Positions 33,791-45,756 of a stretch of DNA of 64,000 nucleotides are shown here, piece by piece. Made by a program: the position numbers and the translations under genes. Source of the stretch: Euptelea pleiosperma (Eukaryota; Streptophyta; Magnoliopsida; Ranunculales; Eupteleaceae). The stretch spans positions 20,121,103 through 20,185,102 of the forward strand of contig CM068549.1 of the NCBI GenBank assembly GCA_035048495.1, read 5' to 3'. Below the pieces are notes generated by a model. It was given only the letters and a program-made list of their open reading frames with translations. It was not told the DNA's origin and did no database searches. The number at the start of each line of letters is the position of its first letter. Within the stretch, counting starts at the first letter, position 1.

Positions 33791-36700
33791 GGACATTAGC
33801 GAGTATAGCCTTACAGCAGCATAGGTGGATAGAGATCCTTGAAAAATACGACTTCGGTATAGACCGACGAGGTGATAGGGCGATTATTTTCAGTATTGCC
33901 GCTCAGCCAACCATTATTCCAAGGATCATTGAGGCTCAGACTAGCAACTCAGAGGTCGAGGCTACACGAACAGAGATTTCAAGAGGCTCAAGACCAGAGG
34001 GTTTTACTATCCAGCCAAAACGGCAGCATCCGATTTAACGGACAATTATGCGTGCCGGACGATGCCAACCTTCGGGAGGACATCATGTTAGAGGCGCACC
34101 GCTCCAGACTCACCATTCATCCCGACACTACAAAGATGTATCAAGATTTGGCAGTTTTGGTGGAGAGGGATGAAGAGAGACATCGCATATTACGTTTCCA
34201 GATGTCTCACTTGCCAGCAAATGAAGACAGTGCACCAACGACCAACAGGACTTTTACAACCATTACCAGTGGCGGAATGGAAATGGAAACATATCACGAT
34301 GGACTTCGTGACAGGATTACCGAAAACTCGTCGGGGATTTGACGCAATGTGGGTGATTTTAGAGACTGACCAAGTCTACACATTTTCTATCTATGAAGGC
34401 AACCGACAAGGTGCCAACATTAGCACAACTCTATGTTAACGAGATCGTCAAACTTCATAGGATTCCTCTTTCGATAGTGTCAGATCGAGACCCTCGTTTC
34501 ACCTCTCGATTCTAGCAAGGACTTCAGGCAGCTCTAGGGACACAGCTACAGCTCAGCACAACGTATCACCCCCAGACAGATGGACAGTTAGAGAGGACCA
34601 TTCAAATCTTGGAGGACATGCTCAGAGCATGCGTTTTAGACTTCGGAGGTAGTTGAAGTGAACATCTGCCACTAGCAGAGTTTGGTTACAATAATAGTTT
34701 CCAAGCCAGCATTGGCATGGCACCATTTGAGGCCTTGTACAGCAGACCTTGCAGATCGCCCTTGTGTTGGGCAGAAGTTGGAGAACACTCCTTACCAAGA
34801 CCAGAGATCAACCAAGAAACTATAGAGAAAGTGAAGATTATTAGAGATCGACTGTTAGCAGCACAGAGTCGACAGAAGATGTCACGCCCCCAAATCAGAT
34901 ATTAGGTCATATCGACCTTTCTCGTATCTTGAGGCGCGATCTGATCATACAAACGCACAGTTAAACAAAACTGGTATCACGATGCAGCGGAAATACACCG
35001 GATAATTTTTTTTCATTTTGTTTAAACAATTCATAAGACGAAACGCACTTCATTGACACATTAATAATGTTAGAGGATGTCTTACTTCAAACAAAACAGT
35101 AATATGCCCATCCAAAAAAAAACATTGTATATATATCGTACTCCCAAATACATGTTACTAAACGGTCAAAGGACCTACATAACTCATGTATCCTTCTACA
35201 AGATAGAAGAATTAAACAAAATATAACATCGTTAAAAGCACAAGTCTATCAACAGAAATGCTGGAAGCATCAGTCCAACTTCCCCTTATCCTTTCCTGAA
35301 AACAAAATATTTTAAAACGATGAGCTAGGGCCCAGTAAGTACATTCCTCATGAGTAAAATCCACTTAAATCAGCGACTTTTGTTTATTTTAAAACAAATA
35401 CAATTTGCAAATGTATTTCACATGTAATTCGATAAAACTCAACTCTCCATCAATTACTTACGTATAACTTCGAATACAATGAAGTCTTTTCATATAATAG
35501 TCAACCTTTCTCTTATCGGAATACCCGTGACCATTTCTATAAAGTCAAACTATCAATTCTGATGTATTTCGTACCAACATTCCATCGGTCCTAGTGTACG
35601 ATGTCAACACTTCTAGTCCACAAGTAAACTCCCTAATGTGCACACTAATTGTTTCATTAGGTATCCTCTCTCCGGATTCCCTAATTTTCTTTTAGGTATA
35701 AATACCCGAGGGGTCTCATGAATGAGACAACGCCTCTTCTTTAGGGGACTGGAACCCCAAGGGGTCTTAAGGAAATAAGACAATGCCTGATGCTTTAGGG
35801 GACTAAAACCCCAAGGGGTCTCGAAGAAATGAGACAACGCCTGATTCCAACTAATCTGATATTCCACATTCCCAATCACGTTCTTATTCATGTCATCAAT
35901 CGTATTTATATGCATAAAATAATAATGTTTGTAGAAACATCTTTACATGCATAGCATTCCTATTTTTGCATTTTGAAACTAAAAATAAGAACATTTAAGC
36001 CCTATTAATATCTTAGAAAACGAATACATAAAACGGATGAAAAACGCATATATCTCATTTTAAATGAATTTGAGCATGACTTCATCCAACTAAATAGATT
36101 ACACATGTCCCCATCTATCATAATTTCATGTTTTTAAGATTACAAGAAATTATCAATGCATTTACACATTTTATGTGGAAAATACAAGAATTGAGATTTT
36201 TTTTTTCCTTGCTAAAATTTAACAGATAACAATAATAGCATTTTCAGACATTTTTCCCAAAAATAATAGAATTTTCTAGAATTTTTCTACAATATTCTGT
36301 GAATTTTCTACTATTTCAAAAAAATAAAAAATAAAAATAATATTTATAAATAAATAAATAATAATTAATCAATTAAATAAATAATTAAATAATTAAATAA
36401 ATAATAATTAATTAATTAAATAATTAATTAATTAAATAAATAAAGGCATAAAATAAATAACTATGTACTTACCAGTGAATACGCTAGAATCCCAAAATCT
36501 TTGAACCTCGTACGATGCTAATCTCGAGGTAGCGCGTATCTCGACGCAGTAGGCCCCACAAAAAAAAACTTTTCAAAGGACCTCCTGAATATTTTCAGAA
36601 ATTCCTGGGAATTTTCTAGAATTTCTTCTAGTTGAGGGACTTTTTTGCAAATATTCTTACCTCAGGGGTTAGAATGCAAATACCCAAATTGATGTAATTT

Positions 36701-37289
36701 TCTAAAGGCATGGCCTTGTATTTATAGAGGTTGGGAACTCAGAACTTTTTATTTTTAACCGATGTGGGACTAAAATTTTGAAAATTGTCTTTTTTTTTTT
36801 TTGAATTTTAATAAAAACTTAAAATGTTGCCCAGAACTAAACACAATAACTTTTGACTCGCACGTCCGATTTGGACGAACTTGATACCGATAGAAAGCTA
36901 TTGTTGAGACCTTTAAAATGGCATACATATAATGTTCAAAGTATTATAAAAAGTCTACGATAATATTGCTAGAAATAGGGTCATTACAGAAGAGCTACGC
37001 AGAAAAACATCAGAGGCCACTTGAGTTTCAAGTGGGTGACAAGGTCTTTCTAAAAGTAACTCCACGGGGAGGAGTTGTACGTTTTGGAAATAAGGGAAAG
37101 CTAGCGCCGCGCTTCATCGGACCGTTCGAGATTCTAAGGAGAGCAGAACAAGTTGCCTATCAGTTGGCACTTCCACCCCAGCTTACAGGCATTCAAGATG
37201 TCTTCCACGTATCGATGCTTTGGAGATATGAGCCAGACCCCACGCACGTTGTCAAGTGGCAGGAAATACACCTACGGGGACTTTTCTAG
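33791..37289 (+). pseudogene. Chromovirus integrase and chromodomain stump, split by a solo LTR
   Basis: The HHCC zinc region is present with frameshifts (EAHRSRLTIHPDTTKMYQDL, later CLTCQQMKTVHQRPTG). The catalytic core shows the first Asp in WKHITMDFVTGLP, the second in SDRDPRF and the Glu in [11 protein letters not shown], with stops near 34514 and 34655. At 34880 a solo LTR interrupts; the C-terminal domain resumes at 36994 with SYAEKHQRPLEFQVGDKVFL and KGKLAPRFIGPFEILRR. The chromodomain start (HVSMLWRYEPDPTHVVKW) ends prematurely at 37289, so the histone-binding part is missing. Lineage: Tekay/Del-like. Confidence 0.88.
34880..36988 (-). repeat. Solo gypsy LTR with target duplication GAAGA
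   Basis: On the plus strand it starts TGTCACGCCCC and ends GGGTCATTACA, the reverse of LTR ends TGTAATGACCC and GGGGCGTGACA. GAAGA is present at 34875-34879 and 36989-36993. Removal rejoins the integrase frame. Length 2109 bp. Inside are three ~54-bp units around AGGGGTCT at 35709, 35760 and 35814, and a long AAT/TAA-rich stretch at 36310-36450. There is no coding content. Confidence 0.92.
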
Positions 37290-37297
37290 ATACTAGA

Positions 37298-38975
37298 TGT
37301 AATACTTGATCTAATAAGATAATAAAAATATTTGACCCCGGGCCCCGAAAACTTTTCAAAAATAACTTACACACCATATCTAAGGACCGAAAACCCATAT
37401 CTCGAATTTGAGATCAATCCGGAATCATTTGGACACTGTTTGAGTTGAATTTAGAAACTTTCCATTTTGAGACCCCTATAAACTGTAAATAGATATTTCT
37501 AATTTTAATATTATGCATAACCTAAGTTGTGGGACCTACCTGCCAGAGTCACATGTGAGACACTTCGGGATTTTTTTAGGCATTTTTGCCATATTTAAAA
37601 TATGCCACCTCATCACCCTTTGGTGGGAACGTTTTAGTCAAGTTGACTCATGAGAAGGTTGACTTGGTCAACATACATAATTAATGACTCACCATTTATT
37701 TATTTAATTATTAATTATTTTATAGTTGTTTTTTTTAATTGGTAAGTGGTGTAGAAATTTTGGAATTAAGGCTATTATTCTTGCTTTGAAAAACTTAGAA
37801 ACTATTATTGGCTTGCATTGTGTAATAAGCAACTATTTTGAAATAAGGGAAGAATTTAGAAAGTGAAAAAAGGTTGCCCTAAATCCTTAAGATGACTATT
37901 TCCGATTACCTACCATCTCTATATTTGAGATGAGGGAGGCAAGAGAGCTCCCAATAGTGAAAAACGTACTACCCTTGGGAGAGCTCTCCAAACCTCCCAA
38001 AAATCTCTCATTCTTTCTCATCTTCCACTCCATCTTCCTCCATTGAAGCATCTTCATTAAACCTCCATTAAAGAATATTTTCAAACCTTAAAACACCATC
38101 ATCCTACCATCAAAACTAGCTCAAAACCTAACATTTAAGCCCTCTCATCAACCTCTTCAACATAGTTGAAAATCAACGGCATCGGAGAACTCAAATAAGA
38201 ACATGGAGTTTCCCTTCCAACATTAAATTCAAGCTTCACAATACAGTTTTATTGTATATTTAAGAGGTAGGTAACCCCTACCGTACATATCTTCATTTAC
38301 ATATTTTGTTTTCTCTAAGAATGTTCATTATGGTTAAAAATTTGTTGAATTATTACTTTGAATTACTCACATGTGATTCTATTTCTTTTTATCTTAATAT
38401 TATATTGTTTTTTCCTTGCAACCCCCTTCTCGTATATTATCTTTGATTTGGAAGAAAGGATAAGGGGTGAAGACGTGCTATGACCATGCACTAATGGAAA
38501 CTACAGATAGTTCTCATTAGTGGATCGGTCATGAGAACACCTCTAGGTGAAAACGTTTTTGGCCCCAGCCCTCCTCTCGTTATAGTTATTTTGATATTTG
38601 ATTTACACTATACTTATCATGGTCATTGGGGGTTCATGTGAGAGGAAGTTATTTTTTTGTCATTAAGCAAGAAGAGCTAGAAAACACTGGGGAAAAGACC
38701 ACAAACAATCCTGCAGATGAACCATACAGCTACTCTCAGCGAGGGAAGGAGATGGAGACCCATTAGTGGTTCAGTTATTGGGATGAGACATCCTCGCATT
38801 TTGCATACCTTGTAGATCATTAGTTTTATATTGATTATTTTGTCTTGCTTATCACATGCTCTATTCTATCATTGTTTTCCAATGATTATACTTAGTTAAC
38901 TTTATATGTGGATTAAGAGTGTCATAGGGTTACCCGTTGCACTACTGAGTCCGTTGGACTCACAATGTTTTGTGA
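37298..38975 (+). repeat. Gypsy LTR, 3' truncated, probably the chromovirus 3' LTR
   Basis: TGTAATAC at 37298 is an LTR-like start. Around 38700-38770 the phrase CCTGCAGATGAACCATACAG, followed shortly by GGGAAGGAGATGGAGACCC, matches the equivalent part of the 3.6-kb LTRs (near 23262 and 28765). It also contains a GAGTCCGTTGGACTC box, as these LTRs have before their end. The segment runs into the minus-strand Tat element at about 38975 and lacks the terminal GGGGCGTGACA. Whether it belongs to the element at 29424 or is a separate insertion cannot be told, because the 5' LTR remnant covers a different part. Confidence 0.6.
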
Positions 38976-39592
38976 CACCGCATGGCAGCTTGACATCTTT
39001 GGGCCGCCCCCTGGTCTCCTCTGATCTCGTATAACCCTAATGGCGTAGGGAATCGGATCATCTGGTAGTAAGTAGATGGTACTGCCTTCATGCCGTGTAC
39101 CCATCGTCTACCCATAATGACATTGTAAGCCGACGAGGCGTCGACTATCAGAAACCTTGTCATCCATGTCAACAGCCATGCCGACACCAATAACACGATC
39201 TCACCTATTGGCTCTGAGGCGGCCCCGTTGAATCGGTAGATCGCGGCTCTGGAGGGTTCCAAAGTGGTTCGACTAATACCCATGTTGTCGAAAGCCGACT
39301 TGAACATGATCTCGACAGAGCTGTTGTAGTCCACTAGAATTCTCTTAACCAAGAAATTCCCTACATCCAGGGAAATGATCAGGGCATCGTCGTGAGGGCC
39401 TGCCACATGTTCCAGATCCTGATCCGAGAACCATATCATCATTCTCGGAGAGAGATCAACAACCGCCTCAAGTGTCACTAACATGGGCTCTGTCGAGACT
39501 TCCATCACCTCTGAGATGCTCATAGTCCTCCCAACTTTGTCTCGGTGAGCACTCCGGGAGTTGGACGACCCGGTGTAGATGATATTGATCAC
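38976..39592 (-). pseudogene. Tat-type Ty3/gypsy protease
   Basis: The minus frame reads SPRMMIWFSDQDLEHVAGPH, DDALIISLDVGNFLVKRILV, then the active-site region ILVDYNSSVEIMF (usually DTGSS), YRFNGAASEPIGEI and SSAYNVIMGRRWVHGMKAVP. The triplet DYN instead of DTG argues against activity. The frame ends near 38976 where it meets LTR DNA of another element; RT and integrase are absent. The order LTR, gag, protease on the minus strand (41190 down to 38976) is the 5' part of a Tat-type element. Confidence 0.82.
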
Positions 39593-39649
39593 ACCTCTCG
39601 GCTGTCTCCTATCATCCCGGTCGGTTCTCGGACCGGTCTCCTCTTCTTC

Positions 39650-40409
39650 TCAGTCGTCTTCTAGATCCACGAAGTAATCGAGGTGCCCTTGATTTACCAA
39701 GTATTGCAGCAGGTTCATCAAGGCATAACATTCATCTGTGGGGTGATCTCTCACCCCATGGTATGCGCAAAACGGCTTGTCTGGCCGGTCGGCATAATTT
39801 GTCTTAGGGGGCTTGAAGTAAGCCTCCCCTCGGATTCTCTCCAGGATAACCGATCTCTTTTCGTTCAAAGGTGTATATTCTCTCGGCCCATCGGCCTTCT
39901 TTTTCTGGAATCTTTATCTTCCTCGATCTCTGGTGCTTGATCGGCCTCTCTTAGCTCCTCCATTCCCTGCCACCGACTACCGGCCTGGTGTCTCAGTCTA
40001 ATTGGATCATCTCTGTCACCTTCTCCATCGTGACCAAGTTGACCCGTTCTTGATCTATCGTGTCATGGGCGAGCGGCTGTTGATCTCGAGCTGTATCTCG
40101 CCCCCAAGTGATGCTCTCTCGACGATCCCCTTCTTGCCAATTAGAGCTCTGAGCTTGTTCTTCCCCTCCTTTCAGCAAGGGGCATTTTCCTTCATTCTCT
40201 CGATCTCTCGGCATCTCGTCCCGATCGATCATGTCCTCCAGAATTTGATTCCTCAACTGGCAATTCTCCTTCCTAACCCTCTCTACTTCCTCTCTCATCT
40301 TCTGCATCTCGGTGAAGACCCGGTCCAACATCTTCTGGACTCCCGGGCTCACTATCTCCTCTTCACCACCCTCCTGCCTTGCGACGGTGTCCTTAGACCT
40401 CGTATGCAT
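39650..40409 (-). pseudogene. Tat-type gag, internally deleted
   Basis: The N-terminal frame (40409-39993) starts MHTRSKDTVARQEGGEEE and contains a short coiled coil (KMREEVERVRKENCQLRNQ). The conserved capsid domain that should follow is deleted between about 39993 and 39870. The C-terminal frame (39868-39650) keeps a zinc-knuckle-like CAYHGVRDHPTDECYAL. The element cannot form particles. Confidence 0.75.
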
Positions 40410-40468
40410 CCTTGTAGTTCATTTTCATCTGATTAGCTTCTGATAGAGTGCGCGAGCCGATACCTTTT

Positions 40469-40489
40469 CGTTTCCCACAGACGGTGCCA
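40469..40489 (-). promoter_or_regulatory. Primer binding site of the Tat-type element
   Basis: On the minus strand TGGCACCGTCTGTGGGAAAC lies five bases after the LTR's terminal CA. A site of this form (TGGCGCCGTCTGTGGG) is usual for plant Tat-type elements. It supports the minus orientation and the LTR border at 40495. Confidence 0.7.
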
Positions 40490-40494
40490 AAAGA

Positions 40495-41190
40495 TGTAAA
40501 AGAAAATCCCTCACCCCCTCGAGATATGCACAAAATCAGATGCTGTCTTCAGATCCGTCTAATCAAACTCCTTAATCGAGCATCCAGACATCAAATTCGA
40601 GAAGATCATCTTCTCTATCGTGTAGTCCGGTATGCTTGCCAACGTGTCCGTTACTTCCGCCGAGTTGCCCGATGTCACCTGCAAGTGAACTCCGTTGGTG
40701 GGAAAACCATCGTAGAACCTCCGATGCTCAAGTCAGTATCTTATACAAAAAAGCTTTAATCTTGTTTTGCTCCAAAATTGCTTACCTTCCTTACTACTGT
40801 AGCTCTCTATTTATAGGATATGTAACCCCTTACGTGTTCAAGAGCACGATGGAGGCCGTACCAATCAACCTGAAAATCTCTGTCTTATGCGTGATCTGTC
40901 ATATATCGTGTTTTATCTTAAAAGTACAATAGGTGGCTACTTCTTGTTTGTTGTACAAACTCTACTTTCTACCCAGCCGACTATCTGTGAGATCGAGGCA
41001 ATCGGCCAAGTCGGCCTAATCTTTGTCATCCCGAGTTGGCCTGATCTTCATCATGTAGACTCGGCCTAATCTTCATCACGCCAAGTCGGCCAGATCTTCA
41101 TCACGCCAAGTCAGCCAGGTCTTCATCATGCCAAGTCGGCCTGATCTTCACCATGCCGAGTCGGCTACTCGGACATGCTGTTAGGGAACA
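40495..41190 (-). repeat. 5' LTR of the Tat-type element
   Basis: Minus-strand ends are TGTTCCCTAACAG (from 41190) and GATTTTCTTTTACA (to 40495), 696 bp. The start region holds a 25-bp tandem array (41010-41165). A TATA-like TATAAATAGAGAG lies on the minus strand near 40805-40817. The flanking bases AGTGT (41191-41195) would be one target copy; the other end of the element is lost. Confidence 0.78.
41010..41165. repeat. 25-bp tandem array, six units, in the Tat-type LTR
   Basis: The phrase CTTCATCA (first unit CTTTGTCA) recurs at 41021, 41046, 41071, 41096, 41121 and 41146, an exact 25-bp period. The unit is of the form CTTCATCACGCCAAGTCGGC plus CTGAT. Units differ by 1-4 bases. Confidence 0.88.
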
Positions 41191-42728
41191 AGTGTCATCA
41201 TCGCATGAACCCACGTGTATTGCCAGAAAATACCACTTACAACCATTTATATCTTTATGATACAATCCAACTTCTATGGGGGGACCAGGAAGTTTAATAG
41301 GATCCCTCCTCAAAATGCCCCGGCACTCCTTCCCATCAATGTTTGGACTACACCTTGGTGGACCTACGCACCAAAAATCAGCCTGATTGATGATTTCAAG
41401 CTATTGAGATTTAAGTTTTTTTTTCATCATGGGCTCCCTGAACAGAGCTATTTATGAGTTTCAACACCATGAAGCCCATGCCAAACAAAAAAGACTCAAA
41501 TCCAAGAGCTAGAAAGAATCAATCAGGCTCACTTTTCTTGTAGATTCACCAAGGGGTGGGGCAAACATTCACGGGTTAGTGGGCCTCAAAAGTGTCCCAT
41601 GTAAGACCCAGTCCTATACAAGCCAGATTCTTTATGGCTTGACCCAAAATACATAAGCACATCATATGGGCATCGGAAGCAGGCTTAGTGCAAGCACAAA
41701 CAACATTGTCGAACTATAGGCTATCCAGACGGGCTTCTTATAGCGGTTTCAATGATCATTTCCCACTCTCATAGCAAAGTTGATTCAGCCTTCCCCACTG
41801 CACCGCATGTACCATGTATCAATACGATTCAAGATCTAGCTCCAACTCACATCAGCGCTCCTAGAAAGTGCACGTTACTCAACACATCTCTGAGGGCAAC
41901 TTAAAAGAGCAGAGTGACTTACAAAGAGGGCAGCTACCGCCTAGCATTTCCACATTTTAAGAAAAATAATATTAATAACAAAATCAGGAGACATGATTCA
42001 CATGCAGGTGGTAAGCAACCCACCACTCCATGTTTGACCTAAGAGATCTATGTGAGATCCATCATCGGCTGGGTACTGAACCCCTAACACCAATTCTTCT
42101 GGATCCTACCATTATGAGAACATGCTTCATGCAATGATGTGGTTCAATTTTAGACTAGATAGCAGAAATTGATAAAAAAGAACTATCCAAGTGATTTACA
42201 AAGAAATTAAATATATCCTATAGCAAAATTTTCCTCTGTTCTCCAAATGAGGTGTATAAAATGAAAATCTAATTAAAAAAATTAAATAAAAAAGAGAATA
42301 TTAACATCGTATCGTTAGATTCACCCAAGAAAAAATAACTTAAAAGCATATCCTTTAATCTACATGCGAACCATTCCACCCACCATCAAACTGCCCAACA
42401 ACAAAGTAACCAGTTAACACATGACGACGTCACAGTAGAAAACTAGTTGAAAGATAAAGTGGATTTCACAAAAAAAAAAAGAGCCTTCTGTGCACCCTTT
42501 TTACAAATAAATCCACTTTCCCTTTAATATATAATAGAAACAAACAAATAAGATTCTCAAGTATATAAATAATCATTTAATAATATAACAAAATTGATAG
42601 ATAGTATGTACAGCTAGTTTTTAGATAGTTCTTTTTATTTAACGTTTTTGTCTTTCCTTCTTATGAAAATGATTTAAACCTGCAATTCTTTTCCCATTTC
42701 CTCCCAATAAGTTCGCCACTGCAGATAA
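41191..42728. other. Downstream flank and probable 3' UTR of the KH gene
   Basis: No gene was recognised. An 80-codon plus frame at 41215-41457 has no known domain. The last few hundred bases before the KH stop codon at 42729-42731 are AT-rich and probably include the 3' UTR; no confident polyadenylation signal was assigned. Confidence 0.45.
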
Positions 42729-44025
42729 TCAGGGTGTGATCTGTCCAGAAAGGATGAAAGCATGAATAAGGCTTTGGGCTGCACGAGTCTGATCTGGTGT
42801 TCCAGATACAATGACCACTCCCTCAGTAGCCCCAGACCTCGGGTCGTGAACAACTACCGTAGCACCCGAGATCTAAACACCAAATAGAGCAACATCAAGC
42901 AGATATTAGACAAATAGCATAATGCAAAATTTTGGCCCAATTGATTAAAATTAACAGTACCAAGAGGTCAACCCACCTGCCTGATCTGATTCAGGTTACT
43001 ATTGTTCTCTCCGTAAATGTTGCCCAACAATGCCTGAGGAACTACGACTTCAACAGTCGTGCTTGTTACAACCACCGTCTGACTTCCACTACATAAACAG
43101 TATTTTAAATATGCAACTTCATCTTCCCATATCAAATTCATATTAAGAACGTTTCAGCTAAGCACATAAGTTAAACAATATATTTATGAAGTTCTATTGT
43201 TTGGTTCAATAAGATCAATGCCTTTCTCTAATTGTAACTTATTTTCTTTTTGTCTAAATTCTAAATCTTGTCCCAACTGAAAATGAAAAAGAAAAATAAA
43301 ACAAATATTCCATTAATAAGATTAGAGTGAACAACCATTGGACGTATACCACGTTTTGCATCCTTAATCACTCGTTTTGTCACCAGGTAAGAAATGAGCA
43401 TGGATTTAACGGGAAGTTTAGAAAACCATAACCGAACTGTACCTTCCGATTAGTCTGTTTCTCGAAGCCAAGCCTGTCCCAACATCACCAATGCACCTAG
43501 GGGTCCCGCTGCTAATTGGCTGAAAAAAGAGGATACTAATGGATTTCTTTTATTTTTTAACTAAACATTTCCCTTCACTAATTGGAAGGTCAAAACCCAC
43601 AATTTCACTAGCCCTAGAAAGTATATCCCACCTACCTGAGGAGCCCATGATCTCGGAGAAGAGGGTTGATCAAATGTGGGACCATGTCCTGATCTTTTGT
43701 TGCCGTAAGGATAGGGAACTCGATCCAAATTAGTTATACCAATATGATCCATACCGTGTGCATGGGCAGGCTGGCAGTCCAAAGGTTGGGAGGAACCAGC
43801 AGAACGTTCAAGATTGTGAGGAAATCCAATCAAAGAAGGGTAATGTCTAGGAGAGGCTGGGTCATGTCTTGGTCTAAACAGAGGGGTAGGCGCCTCCATA
43901 GCAGCAGACAAATACGACGTGGTACCAATGCTTGGAAGAGGTAGTTTCATTGGAAAGATGGTCTCTCGAATCCTGCTTGTAATATGAAATAAAGCATCCT
44001 GAACAGACTGCAAGCTTCCAATAAC
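42729..44025 (-). CDS. KH-domain RNA-binding protein, four 3' exons
   Basis: The protein is a nuclear poly(C)-binding-like KH protein of the plant RCF3/HEN4-type group, expected to act in mRNA processing. Minus-strand exons with consensus splice sites are 44025-43636 (390 bp, VIGSLQSVQDALFHITSRI then a Pro/Ser/His-rich linker), 43519-43443 (77 bp), 43088-42977 (112 bp, TTVEVVVPQALLGNIYGENN) and 42872-42729 (ISGATVVVHDPRSGATEG then a helix and stop). All phases join. The last two exons make a complete final KH domain with GXXG loop as GENN. The first exon completes the KH domain begun in the exon at 63487-63738, across a 19.5-kb intron. The frame is open with no damage, so the gene is probably active. 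The exact orthologue is not certain. Confidence 0.85.
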
Positions 44026-44959
44026 CTGTCGACAACAATGAATCCTTTAATTTCCTATACAGCCTCTTTTAGATTAGGAATCTGAACTTCACAGCAAAAA
44101 AATGCACAGACAAGAAATTCACCTAATGCAAACCTAATGTACCACGACCATGGTCTTGAGTTGAGACCCAAGTCGCTGAGTTTGGCTCAACAAGTTGATG
44201 AACTGTAGACATGACTAAGACACGTCTTTGCTCACAACTCAAGCAAATTTCATCCATCTTGATCAGACCTGGTCCAGTAAACTCATCCGAAGTAAATATT
44301 ACCTAGTTGAACCTAACATCTATAGGGAACATCCAAAGCTGAGCTACCTAGCAAACTATGAAAGGTCATATCAGCATGCTCCTGACAAGTAGGAATAATG
44401 ACGAAGCCCAAGTCTGATTAAGGAATAAACTATTCCAAGCCTGAATTCATATTGTGACCAAGGAACCAGATCAAGCAGGTATAGAATCGCAGTACAATCA
44501 TTATTTTCCAGTTCATATTGTTCAAATGGCAGTTTTGTCACAGTGGGTTCTCAGCACATACTAGAGCTTGTTTCTTCTGTTCATGTGAATCACACAAACC
44601 TCCTATAGTGAAATAATTGTAGGAATGCTGCAAATGCAAAAACCGAGAAACATTCCTTTTCCTCTTTTAAATTGAATGTAGGATAAAATGTGGAGAGATA
44701 CTGAATCGTAATGAGTTATCCAGAAAAACAAAAAGTAATTAAACCTAAGGTGTTATTTTTCTTTTTCTAACTCCAAATGTCCATGAAGCGTTGTAAAAAA
44801 GAATCTTTGCCGTTATTACAAACGAATAATGAATTAGATATGATCATTTATTCATTTTAACCTCATGTAAGAAATTACACAATTATACCTTAAGTGTACA
44901 TAAGTAATTAACAGACATTAAATAATTGTAACATTTTAACATCTGGAGAATCATCCCCT

Positions 44960-45210
44960 ATGCCATCTGTTGGGGTGTTTGGAGGGAGCACAACAGCCGA
45001 ATCTTTAACAACCAAACTCAGGATTTGCTGATGTTATATGCAATGAAAGGGGGTTTGCTGATAGCTTGGTCTTCTATATTGAAAGAATTCACGATATAAA
45101 GTATGAGGACTATGTGATTGGAATGCTTCAATATTTGGAGGTTTGGCCAACTGTGAGTCCATAGGATAGGCCAGCTCTTTTTCTTATGGATCTTTATTGG
45201 GGGATCCGTT
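44960..45210 (+). mobile_element. LINE C-terminal scrap
   Basis: The plus strand reads WGVWREHNSRIFNNQ, a pattern typical of the end of plant LINE ORF2 after the zf-RVT domain (W..W.ER N.R.F). Stops follow quickly. No poly-A tail was identified. It is a weak fossil. Confidence 0.4.
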
Positions 45211-45489
45211 TTCCCCTGCCTTGTCTATACTCCCTTTCTTTAATAGAAGAGTTATCGACAAAATAGAAAATGTGTGCATATCTTTTCTTGGAGCTGAGTC
45301 ACTGGGTCCCAAGTGTTTGCCTACACACCGGGAAGGGAGGTCCACCACATTGTGTCCCTTACACTTACAATCTTGATGACAATATATGCATGCATTCATA
45401 CACATTGAAGAATGAAGATTTTGTTCAGGAATAATCACCACTCAAAACACAATACACTATGCAGAATGAAGATAAATGATCACAAAAAG

Positions 45490-45749
45490 TGTGAGAAGAT
45501 GCAAATTTCAGATAAAATATTAAGTTGGGAAACAGAGAGTTGAAATGGTGATTAGGGTTAGGGTTAGGCAGTCAAAGAGAGAAGAGAGAGAGACGAGAAA
45601 AGGATGTCATGTGATTAGGTCACAATGACACCATAATTCGTATTTATGTAAAAGGGAAATACAAAGGACAAGTATACCCCTCAAAGGGAGTATTTACAAA
45701 ACTACCCCTACATGAAATAAATATATGTAAGAATATGTATATGATAACA
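45490..45749 (-). repeat. Copia 3' LTR, left border approximate
   Basis: On the minus strand the polypurine tract (CTTGAGGGAGAG) is followed by TGTTATCATATAC at 45749, a classical copia LTR start. The far border is not clear. (TTAGGG)-like repeats occur at 45548-45564. Confidence 0.6.
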
Positions 45750-45756
45750 CTCTCCC

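Noticed and set aside
38960..40409. Plus-strand frames at 39683-40759 as genes
   Set aside because: They are complementary-strand shadows of the Tat-type gag and LTR.
45548..45564. TTAGGG repeats as an interstitial telomere
   Set aside because: Only about two and a half units, inside a copia LTR, and not the usual plant TTTAGGG unit.
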